The notes beneath the pieces are model-generated. The model was not told the origin of the DNA and did no database searches. It saw only the letters and a program-made list of their open reading frames with translations. DNA of 36,251 bases from positions 1 through 36,251 of the forward strand of contig NZ_FNDD01000030.1 of NCBI RefSeq assembly GCF_900100015.1. The letters run 5' to 3'. Of the stretch, positions 1 through 6,763 are shown in pieces. A program made the position numbers and the translations under genes. The stretch's first letter is position 1. Each line of letters opens with the position of its first letter. This DNA comes from Vibrio xiamenensis. Its GTDB lineage: Bacteria; Pseudomonadota; Gammaproteobacteria; Enterobacterales; Vibrionaceae.

Positions 1-120
1 CTAAAATCCTAGATCGCTGGGTCGGTCACATCAGACTGGCCCTGTAATCTCTCTCTAAGGCTTATCCTGCCTAACTTCCTGCATGATGTAGTTTCTGTAA
101 TTATCGCGACGGCGTCGTCG
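1..120. repeat. Left copy of a ~120 bp direct repeat
   Basis: This segment is repeated in direct orientation at 6052-6171. The first 108 positions differ at only about four sites, and the last dozen bases in both copies are a GC-rich run built from CGTCG/GACGG. The copy begins at the window edge, so it may extend further left. The two copies enclose the 1-6.2 kb module and could be the scar or boundary of an inserted island. Confidence 0.85.
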
Positions 121-908
121 GTCCGGTCTCTATCCGGTCTTTAGCTGTGATTTTGGCTAGATACCGAGCTGGACACGAACCCTAATGTAAATTTCCTATT
201 TAGGTTTTCCGTCCAGTTTGCCGACGGCGGCGGCAGTAGATATATTTACCCTGTAGTCCTGACAGTTGCGACGGTCATGACAGTGCCGACAATTCTGACA
301 GCCATGGCAGTCCCGACAGTAACCAGCTAGATTCACATCCTATTCGACTAACCCAACTCGACACCCTAACTCATACCAGATTCGCGCTGTAATCCTATGT
401 GCCGTTGGTTTTTCCGGTTCGAGTATGAATACCAGTCCTGTGATTAGCTGCTGTTTCTGGTGCTGTGGTTGAGTGTCGCTTACTGCTGACCTAAATCACT
501 TAAGAGATAACAGACCGATTACCACTGAGGGTAATCGGTCATCATTGATTGCTGTTTTTTCCTGACTGGCTAGTTCTGGGAGCTTTAGGATCATAGGTGT
601 CCTTCCCGCCACTGAACTAGCTATCCATCCCATATCTATATTAATAACTGGACCTAATGGACAGAATGTTGGTTATATTTTTGTTGGTTCCAGCGCGAAG
701 TTTTTCTGGGGTTCGGTTCTGATGTTGAGTGGTATGTATCTGCTCTGATTCGTGTTGTACAGACGAGAGAAGGTTCTGATGGTGGATATCACTCTGAGAC
801 AGGAAGTGTGACTCTGTGGTGACTACGTGGCGTGTTTCGGCTGACCGAATGGACCAGAGCTTACCGGAAGTAATCGCAGACCGGATATCGACCGGACCAG
901 AAAAGACA
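121..908. other. Gene-free stretch with inverted repeat
   Basis: No convincing coding sequence is seen on either strand. The stretch contains a second GC-rich GACGG/GGCGGC run near 220-236, a cluster of tGACAG/cGACAG hexamers at 260-320, and a perfect 11 bp inverted repeat at 513-523 and 530-540 (GACCGATTACC, six-base loop). The inverted repeat is not followed directly by a T-run, so it is not a standard intrinsic terminator. Confidence 0.5.
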
Positions 909-936
909 AAGGCCCGTAGATTTCTCTACGAGCCTT
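909..936 (-). terminator. Intrinsic terminator after tRNA-like sequence
   Basis: On the minus strand a 12 bp stem (AAGGCTCGTAGA, loop GAAA, TCTACGGGCCTT, with one T-G pair) is followed by TGTCTTTT. It begins nine bases beyond the CCA end of the tRNA-like sequence, as expected for a tRNA transcription unit. Confidence 0.7.
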
Positions 937-944
937 ATGCAATA

Positions 945-1020
945 TGGTGGCCCCTCCCAGACTTGAACTGCGGACCAATCGATTATGAGCGAAGGTCTGA
1001 CGCAATCTCACTGCACAATC
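945..1020 (-). pseudogene. tRNA-Ile2(CAU)-like 3' half, degenerate tRNA
   Basis: Read on the minus strand, the last ~45 bases match the 3' half of bacterial tRNA-Ile2. They contain the anticodon loop CTCATAA, a T-loop GTTCAAGT and the acceptor end GGGGCCACCA with encoded CCA. The T-stem has one mismatch and the anticodon stem pairs out of register. No GGCCCC acceptor 5' strand is found where a 76-nt tRNA would begin. It could be a decayed tRNA, or the tRNA 3' end carried as an attachment site by a past integrating element. A strong terminator follows it, so it may still be transcribed. A functional tRNA is unlikely. Confidence 0.4.
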
Positions 1021-1255
1021 AACATAGAAACCCTGCCTCGAATCACGCCTAAATCCACCAGCAAAATCACATCACCTGATTACCCGCATGATTTTACTGA
1101 CGACGCCGACGGGAAATGTTGAGTGTGATTAGTACGACGACGCCGACGAGAAAATAGGGTTAAGTTTGGGTGGAAAGACAGGCACATATAATCACTCCCA
1201 TGCAGTGCATTATTTTGACTAAAACAAACAAATACGGGAATAATAGGCAACCAAT

Positions 1256-2185
1256 GTGACAATCAAAAAGTACAGAATGAATACTACGCCAACAATTGAG
1301 TTCTATTACGACTATAAAAAAACGAGAAAAGATCTTTCTAACGTTTTTAGAGCAATGGCTGATTACATAGAAGCATATGAAGTCATCGAGAAAGCTATTG
1401 TTCACAACTTAGAAATTGACGGGTATGACGGGCTCAAGATCCAATCACTCAAAGAAGGTAGTATTAAGAACGTTATTACTAGCTTTTGCCGAATGTTCTT
1501 AGCCAGCAGTTCTACAGGCTTGCTAGAAGAGTTCAGTGGGGATTCAGATGGAGATTCACCGACGTACTATAGGAATGTAGAGGAGCGTCAAAATGATAAA
1601 TTTCGCAGCGACTGGGCGTCAGATGAGAGTTTTGCAGAAGCGATAAAAGCAAACCAGATCAAACAGGAAATAGCTGATGATTTTTTTGCAGGGAAGATAC
1701 AAGCTATTACTGATGTAGATATTGCAGAAGCGGCAAAGAAAGTATCTCTTGGTAATTCAAGAACTAAGCGTGGTGAAACATTCTCTGTTAGTGCACACAA
1801 CGATGATAGCTATGCCCCAACATCCAAAGTTAATCTCGATATGGACTTTAAGGTATCAAAGAGTGTTCATGCAATATTCAATAGCAAACTATATGAGCAT
1901 AATGGTGAAGAAATTGTTCGCATCATCAAACCAGTCCAAGAGGGTGATGATAAATGGCTGGTGCGTAACCACCAAACAGCCCTACAGTATGAAGCTCCTA
2001 TCTTGGATAAGAGCTTTATCAACGAATACCAGAGTAAGTTTCAGTGGTTGATATCTATGAGGGTGCACTCTCAATATGAAGTATGGCGCCATGGTAAAGA
2101 AACGAAAGTAAAAAATGCCAAGATCCATGAAGTCTATAAGCCGTATTGGGCAACTCAACATCAGAACAGGCTTTTAGATGACTAA
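1256..2185 (+). CDS. Unknown protein, first gene of two-gene unit
   Basis: The 309-residue product is soluble, with no signal peptide or membrane segment, and I do not recognise a family. The N-terminal ~75 residues form a mixed block (FYYDYKKTRKDLSNVFRAM, then IDGYDGLKIQSLKEGS). The middle is charged and the last ~100 residues are likely beta-rich, with WLVRNHQTAL and WLISMRVHSQYEVW. The GTG at 1256 has a weak AGG eight bases upstream; an ATG at 1277 is an alternative start without a clear Shine-Dalgarno. The gene overlaps the next gene, a membrane protein, by eight bases, so the two are probably translationally coupled. The position inside the repeat-bounded module suggests an accessory, possibly defence, role; this is inference only. 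Confidence 0.75.
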   Translation: MTIKKYRMNTTPTIEFYYDYKKTRKDLSNVFRAMADYIEAYEVIEKAIVHNLEIDGYDGLKIQSLKEGSIKNVITSFCRMFLASSSTGLLEEFSGDSDGDSPTYYRNVEERQNDKFRSDWASDESFAEAIKANQIKQEIADDFFAGKIQAITDVDIAEAAKKVSLGNSRTKRGETFSVSAHNDDSYAPTSKVNLDMDFKVSKSVHAIFNSKLYEHNGEEIVRIIKPVQEGDDKWLVRNHQTALQYEAPILDKSFINEYQSKFQWLISMRVHSQYEVWRHGKETKVKNAKIHEVYKPYWATQHQNRLLDD

Positions 2186-2642
2186 AGTAGTCCCAAAAAA
2201 ACCTCTCAATGACGAGGAGGTTTTTGCCCGAACTAATGTGCTATATACATTGTTACCTCTTGGGCTCATGGTTGCCATCAAGGTCTTGGTGATGTTTCAA
2301 TCTCCAATAATGTCATGGTCACAACTTTGGCCTGGACTCTTTCAGTCAGGTGACTGGTCACTTGCTAGTGGGATGGTCTACATATCAATTTTAAGTGGAA
2401 TGTCAGATGCGTCTCACGGGCGCAAACTAGATACATTAAGAGTGAATTACAGGACGTTAAAACTTCTATCGTTAATGCTAATTAACTTTGTAGTGTACTT
2501 TTGTGCATCGGTCTTTAACTCATCTCCAATTGTACCTTGGATCCAACTTGTTTTATTTATTCATGCCATATGGATGTGCTATAGGTATCAACGAGATATT
2601 TACTTAGTTAAGTCCGGATTTGGAAAATATGACAAAGATTGA
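2178..2642 (+). CDS. Small integral membrane protein, partner of upstream gene
   Basis: The product is 154 residues long. Hydrophobic segments lie at about 24-41, 61-75, 93-112 and 119-135, giving three to four membrane helices with a charged C-terminal tail. The ATG lies inside the last codons of the preceding gene (8 nt overlap), a typical coupled pair. The family is not recognised. A membrane protein coupled to a soluble partner is a common layout for membrane-acting abortive infection systems, but nothing in the sequence proves this role. An intrinsic terminator follows at once, so the unit is a closed bicistron. Confidence 0.75.
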   Translation: MTKVVPKKPLNDEEVFARTNVLYTLLPLGLMVAIKVLVMFQSPIMSWSQLWPGLFQSGDWSLASGMVYISILSGMSDASHGRKLDTLRVNYRTLKLLSLMLINFVVYFCASVFNSSPIVPWIQLVLFIHAIWMCYRYQRDIYLVKSGFGKYDKD

Positions 2643-2644
2643 TC

Positions 2645-2672
2645 AAAAAGGGACCATCAATGGTCCCTTTTG
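2645..2672 (+). terminator. Intrinsic terminator of 1256-2642 operon
   Basis: AAAAGGGACCA, loop TCAA, TGGTCCCTTTT forms a long perfect stem with a T-tract, starting three bases after the stop codon. The symmetric A/T flanks would also let it serve the converging pseudogenes from the right. Confidence 0.9.
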
Positions 2673-2674
2673 TA

Positions 2675-2791
2675 TTACCGCTTACTATCTGGTGTTCGCT
2701 TCACTTTTTCCCATTTGTTACCAGCCTTTGTTGTAGGTGGTGCGGGCTTATTATCAGCAATAGTCGCATAATTTTCGGTTTTACCTCCACA
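2675..2791 (-). pseudogene. C-terminal remnant of an unknown gene
   Basis: An open minus-strand frame ends at 2675 and reads ...TENYATIADNKPAP, PTTKAGNKWEKVKRTPDSKR, then stop. The composition (proline/lysine-rich tail) looks like a true protein C-terminus, but an in-frame TGA at 2792-2794 cuts it off upstream. It abuts the integrase fragment in another frame, as at a deletion junction. It could be the tail of a different gene fused to the integrase remnant, or the integrase's own frameshifted end. The first is likelier, because the tail does not resemble an integrase C-terminus. Confidence 0.45.
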
Positions 2792-3152
2792 TCATCATGG
2801 CATAGGGTAAGTAATGCAGCTCAGAGAACTCCTGGAACGTAAGGACGCTGCGCTTTTCGTCTCGAATAGCCTTAGGGTCATTACCGAGAGCAATTTCCCG
2901 TTTATGGTCATTGGCAATCTGGCGAGCTGTGTTGATGTCTAGCGCTGGATACTCGCCTAGTTGTATGGATTTCTTAGTTCCGTGCAGTGTGTACCTGAAC
3001 AAGAAACGCTTCCGGCCTTGGCGGTTGACGATCATCTTAAGGCCAGAACACAACTCGTCTGTGTATCCTGTTTCCTTACTTTTGCTCGACGGCGGCGTCG
3101 GTGGTAGTGAGTCGAGTTGACGTTTATTGAATTTGAATTTTCGGGATTGCAT
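2781..3152 (-). pseudogene. Truncated tyrosine integrase, arm-binding N-terminus
   Basis: The ~123 residues contain the DUF4102-type arm-binding domain of phage/island integrases: the block SGLKMIVNRQGRKRFLFRY, then SIQLGEYPALDINTARQIA, then VLTFQEFSELHYL at the start of the core-binding domain. The protein stops there, about 280 residues short of a complete integrase, and lacks every catalytic residue, so it is inactive. The ATG at 3152 is preferred over the upstream ATG because a perfect TAAGGAGG sits five bases before it and overlaps the stop codon of the gene upstream. The break point abuts the remnant at 2675-2791, consistent with a deletion that removed the catalytic domain. Confidence 0.8.
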
Positions 3153-3162
3153 CACTGCCTCC

Positions 3163-3525
3163 TTAGTCATTCTCAATGGAGAAATATTGGCGTAATTCGG
3201 TGAGTAGTGTCTTAGGCATCAGTAGATAGATACCCTTACCACTGTCCTCGACAATGCTCAGGGTCAGCACTGCTCCATAGTCCAGCTCGTCTTCGAATTC
3301 GGTTTAGGTCAGTGCTCGTTTTAGCATTTCGATATCGTCGACGACGACGGCAGATAGTTCGGATTTTGATGTGAGAAACCAGAGTTCACATTGCAGCTCA
3401 TCCCATGCCTGTTGGGTTTCTGCTGCATCGTGAAATGGTTCGGTGAGTATGGATTTGATTTGTTCTTGTAAGGTGGTGGTGATTGGTAGGGTTGTGATTT
3501 GTTGAAGATTAGTAAGCTTAATCAT
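3163..3525 (-). pseudogene. Small unknown gene with in-frame TAA
   Basis: From ATG 3525 (GGAG six bases upstream) the frame runs MIKLTNLQQITTLP...DDIEMLKRALT, hits TAA at 3304-3306, then continues in the same frame as TEFEDELDYGAVLTLSIV...LRQYFSIEND to a natural stop at 3163. That stop overlaps the integrase ribosome-binding site. The second part is clearly protein-like, so the gene was about 120 codons and is split by one nonsense codon, perhaps CAA to TAA. The small acidic product directly upstream of the integrase suggests it was part of the same island's integration operon. A longer upstream start at 3621 lacks a ribosome-binding site. Confidence 0.65.
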
Positions 3526-3626
3526 ATTGAACTCCATGATTATCAGTATCATAGAGTTAATATGTGTTCGATAAATAATATAATTCGGTTGAAATAATGC
3601 TAATATCATAGATATTAGCATTACTT

Positions 3627-4673
3627 TTAATTAGAAAATTTAATTAATATTTTCTTTCTATCTATATTGTAGAAATCACATAAAAGACCAATGATTGACT
3701 GCAATTCTGGCGCTAATTCTAAAGGAGATTGCAATTGCCTATCATACCCATGCTTTTCAAAGTTCATGGCTAAACTAAATAATTTTTGCATTTGCTTTGT
3801 ACTACCTAAATATTCAGCAATATCGTCAGATAGTATAGAATCAAATTGGGATAAAACTTCATGTTCAATGGCACCGTAATCATGTTCTTCTTTTGCCATA
3901 AATGATTTTAACAAAGCCGTAGACATTGATATTATCTCAAGGGATTTTGCCTTTCCCTTTTCTCCGAAACGAATACCATCCGATATTAATCTCACTCTAT
4001 CCGGCTGGTCTTTGTAGCTATAGTCTTTAATGGAATAATCTAATGCAATCAAAAAGAAAGAAGTATATATATATAACATCCTAATTGTTGCTTGGCTGGT
4101 AAAACCTGAAGAGCATTCTTCAAGCACTCTTTTTACCATATCTAAATAATGGTTAACCCCATCAAAATTTAGCTTCAAAAGCAAATTAGATTTTGACTGT
4201 TCGTAGCACTTTTTCCAATTTCCACCGAGTTCCCCAACAGAATATAGTTCAATCATATCTAGAAGTTCTTCTTCGGTTAATCTGTCAGAAGAATATCTCT
4301 CAGTAGAATCAAGTTTACCCATAAAGTTACCATCTAGCACAAGCACATTATGCTTAGCGCCAAACTCCCCGACATGGCTTCTTTTATCTGTAGTTGCAAC
4401 TATGCACTTTTCTAAACCAAGAACATCTTGCAATCCTTTTGTCCAAAAAATTCGTTCTAAAGCTTGGGGGCGCTGTTTCATTTTCACATCTACGTTGGTC
4501 CTCTCTCTAGATATTGGAGAGGGCCTTGAGTATAGGAAAAGGTCTACATCTGTTATATCGAAACCTTTAAAATCAGCTTTGATGGAACGGACAACAAAAT
4601 AGCCCAAGTTTAGAAAATATAGTCTCAGACGTTCTTCTGCCAACTCACCTTTTTTAAGATCTTGTTTAGCCAT
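3627..4673 (-). CDS. PD-(D/E)xK nuclease-like protein
   Basis: The 348-residue product has an N-terminal domain with the layout of a restriction-endonuclease fold: a helix with a conserved-looking Glu (ELAEERLRLYFLNLGYFVVR, about 11-30), DVDLFLY (about 43-49), then the strand NVDVKMK, which supplies D-x-K at about 62-65, and a helix with IFWTKGLQDVLG. The C-terminal ~200 residues are helical and unrecognised, including a hydrophobic helix near 200-215 (LYIYTSFFLIAL). The gene's ATG shares one base with the TGA of the upstream gene, so the two are co-translated. Mrr-like or other DNA-cleaving activity is predicted from the motif only. The pairing with a winged-helix-like protein inside a repeat-bounded module suggests a defence or element-control system. 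Confidence 0.7.
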   Translation of the reverse strand: MAKQDLKKGELAEERLRLYFLNLGYFVVRSIKADFKGFDITDVDLFLYSRPSPISRERTNVDVKMKQRPQALERIFWTKGLQDVLGLEKCIVATTDKRSHVGEFGAKHNVLVLDGNFMGKLDSTERYSSDRLTEEELLDMIELYSVGELGGNWKKCYEQSKSNLLLKLNFDGVNHYLDMVKRVLEECSSGFTSQATIRMLYIYTSFFLIALDYSIKDYSYKDQPDRVRLISDGIRFGEKGKAKSLEIISMSTALLKSFMAKEEHDYGAIEHEVLSQFDSILSDDIAEYLGSTKQMQKLFSLAMNFEKHGYDRQLQSPLELAPELQSIIGLLCDFYNIDRKKILIKFSN

Positions 4674-5971
4674 CAAAAATTACCTGTCCTCAATTGATTC
4701 AAAAGTTCTCCAACATTCCTTTTCATAGCAGCATCTTGTCTATGACGAGTCAATTGTCTATTAGACTCCGGAGAGCTGTATGATGTCACTGCGGCACTAG
4801 GAAGGGATTCAAGATAATGAGTGCTAGCATCTCCTTCATTGATAACAGTTTGCGCTAGTTTACCCACTTCTTTCTTCAGCAATTTCATTTCGCAACGAGA
4901 ACCCGACACAGGTCTGACTTTTACAACCCCTTTCAATTCAAGAATCTTATAGTCTTGGCCAATAGCAGTCGCTGGGCCAATCCATTCTCCCCGAATTAAT
5001 TTTGCTAAGAGTGCATTTATCATCTGAATTCTGCCACGGTTGCTAGAACTACTTTGCATTCCGTATGTAAGGGAAGTCACAAATGCTTTAGCCAAATCGA
5101 ATGCGTCTTCAACAGTTGAATTTGAATACTTGTTGAAGGCCGATGGCTTTGTTACATACTCATGTTGACCACTTTCATTACCAATGGCATTCACATCGAA
5201 GATACCGATGGATTGAGCTTTTGCATACAAAGGCTCACCTAGTATTTTCCTCACCTTTGTGGCATCAATACAACCTTCTTTTGAAAGTAGATCATTGATC
5301 TCATTGATTTTTACTGATTCCTCCTGACTCATTGAATTAACTAGCGAGTGCAATTTTTTCGTGTCTTTACCTCGGAATAAGTTTCCGTTGAAGAGAAGCT
5401 TTTCGTTTGAGTATGTTTCTTCGCTATCTACCAAGCCTATACAATCGATATTGTGAAAAAGAGTATTAACCTCGTTGTTAGCGATTCTAAACGTATCACC
5501 GATGAACTCTTTGGCACTACTTTCAACCATTGGAATTTGGGAGCATTGTTCAGCCAACACAATCGAAGCTTTTTCTTTATTTTCCGGTTCTGACTCTTCG
5601 AATATTCGATAAGTGTGTTCTAGGACACTATTAGAACCCATACCTAAAACTTCGATTGCATCACTGCCTCTTGATATCAGCCTCTGTCTTTCTAATTCAT
5701 CTAGTATCGAGGGCAGTTCAGTCCTGATATTAACATTAGCAGCTCTAGATAGGGCCTTTAACCTTTCTAATGACATTGTGTCTTGTTTGTCGGCAGAAAT
5801 GCTAGAAAGCAAAACACCACACTTCCCAGCAAAATTAATCTGTTCAAACTCGTTATCAGCATTTTGTACAGACTTCAGTTTTTGAGAATGGCTGACAACC
5901 CAAGCTCCCTGAGTTTTATTATCCATAAGGCACCGTAATATATATAACCAAACAAATGTTGCTTGTTCCAT
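4673..5971 (-). CDS. Unknown protein with winged-helix-like segment, nuclease partner
   Basis: The product is 432 residues. Residues about 65-110 (LERLKALSRAANVNIRTELP, then SILDELERQRLISRG) look like a winged helix-turn-helix, and two further helix-turn-helix-like blocks follow (around INDLLSKEGCIDATKVRKIL). The tail is basic (RQLTRHRQDAAMKRNVGELL). There is no signal peptide. I do not recognise the family as a whole. It is the first gene of the operon with the PD-(D/E)xK-like protein. A candidate -10 (TATAAA) lies ~35 bases upstream on the minus strand. The ATG at 5971 gives the longest frame; MDNKTQGAW, 15 codons in, is an alternative start. A DNA-recognition role for the pair is inferred. 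Confidence 0.7.
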   Translation of the reverse strand: MEQATFVWLYILRCLMDNKTQGAWVVSHSQKLKSVQNADNEFEQINFAGKCGVLLSSISADKQDTMSLERLKALSRAANVNIRTELPSILDELERQRLISRGSDAIEVLGMGSNSVLEHTYRIFEESEPENKEKASIVLAEQCSQIPMVESSAKEFIGDTFRIANNEVNTLFHNIDCIGLVDSEETYSNEKLLFNGNLFRGKDTKKLHSLVNSMSQEESVKINEINDLLSKEGCIDATKVRKILGEPLYAKAQSIGIFDVNAIGNESGQHEYVTKPSAFNKYSNSTVEDAFDLAKAFVTSLTYGMQSSSSNRGRIQMINALLAKLIRGEWIGPATAIGQDYKILELKGVVKVRPVSGSRCEMKLLKKEVGKLAQTVINEGDASTHYLESLPSAAVTSYSSPESNRQLTRHRQDAAMKRNVGELLNQLRTGNF

Positions 5972-6051
5972 ATGATACTTATTGTATTCAGATTTAACAT
6001 TTTATAGGCTACTTACTTCTATTAACTGAGCTTGATCACATTAACCCCAAT

Positions 6052-6171
6052 CTAAAATCCTAGATCGCTGGGTCGGTCACACCAGACTGGCCCTGTAATC
6101 TCGCTCTAAGGCTTATCCTGCCTGACTTCTTGCATGATGTAGTTTCTGTAATTATCGCGTCGTCGTCGACG
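6052..6171. repeat. Right copy of the ~120 bp direct repeat
   Basis: This is the second copy of the sequence at 1-120, in the same orientation, starting CTAAAATCCTAGATCGCTGG and ending in a CGTCGTCGTCGACG run. Similarity stops at both ends: the left flank is the promoter region of the 5971 gene, and the right flank leads to the hipB control region. Confidence 0.85.
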
Positions 6172-6309
6172 TCTATCACCAACAGACGATGGCGACACAA
6201 AAAGTCTTCTTTTGGCCCATTTCAATGTCGCCCTAACCAAACATGCTGTTCAGGCAGTCAAATATCCCGATAGAAGAAATGGGAAAAAATCTAGCGAACA
6301 AAATCCTAT

Positions 6310-6427
6310 AAGTAACTTTAATTGCACTTATAATAAGTTTCCTATACAGAAACCACAAAAGTGATCTAAAGTGAACTTATATTCCTATATAAACGTTAGA
6401 AACCCAAAAGTGCACTAAAAGGAACTT
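6310..6427. promoter_or_regulatory. Three HipB-type operators at 49 bp spacing
   Basis: Three 20 bp sites, AAGTAACTTTAATTGCACTT (6310-6329), AAGTGATCTAAAGTGAACTT (6359-6378) and AAGTGCACTAAAAGGAACTT (6408-6427), share an AAGT...ACTT inverted frame. Their starts are exactly 49 bp apart. The third includes the Shine-Dalgarno (AAGGA) and touches the hipB start codon, so a bound repressor would block translation initiation as well as transcription. Autorepression by HipB is the expected role from the family. Confidence 0.8.
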
Positions 6428-6763
6428 ATGAAAAAAGGCAAAATGGTAAAGGCACAACCTATGCCAGACTTAAATACCGAGTTTAGTATGGAAACTCTAG
6501 GTGACGCCATTAGATCGAAGCGCACCGATAGAGGTTGGCGTATCGATGACCTGGCCTCAAACGCCAATTTGTCTCGCAGGACTATCATGAAAATTGAAAA
6601 AGGCGATACCAACGTAACCTTCGCCAACGTACTGATGCTCATGGATATGTTGGGACTATCGTTACGCCTCATAGATTTAAGTCTGTTTGCTCAAACACAT
6701 AAACAAACCATATCCCAAAATGAGCACAGCTTGAGAAGTGATGAGGACGGCTGGTATGAATAA
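6428..6763 (+). CDS. hipB: HipB antitoxin, Xre-family repressor
   Basis: The 111-residue product has a Cro/CI-type helix-turn-helix at about 22-82 (LGDAIRSKRTDRGWRIDDLA, then LSRRTIMKIEKGDTNVTFAN). This is the HipB family: it binds operators as a dimer, represses its own operon and neutralises the HipA kinase. The extra ~15 N-terminal residues and ~25 C-terminal residues are within family variation. The ATG is fixed by AAGGA five bases upstream. The gene overlaps hipA by eight bases. Three operator-like repeats stand directly upstream. Confidence 0.9.
   Translation: MKKGKMVKAQPMPDLNTEFSMETLGDAIRSKRTDRGWRIDDLASNANLSRRTIMKIEKGDTNVTFANVLMLMDMLGLSLRLIDLSLFAQTHKQTISQNEHSLRSDEDGWYE

Noticed and set aside
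816..1052. 78-codon plus-strand frame over the tRNA-like region
   Set aside because: It reads through the terminator stem and the tRNA-like sequence on the opposite strand.
3304..3306. Recoding of the in-frame stop by a suppressor tRNA
   Set aside because: The only tRNA-like sequence in the window has a CAU anticodon and is degenerate; simple gene decay is more economical.
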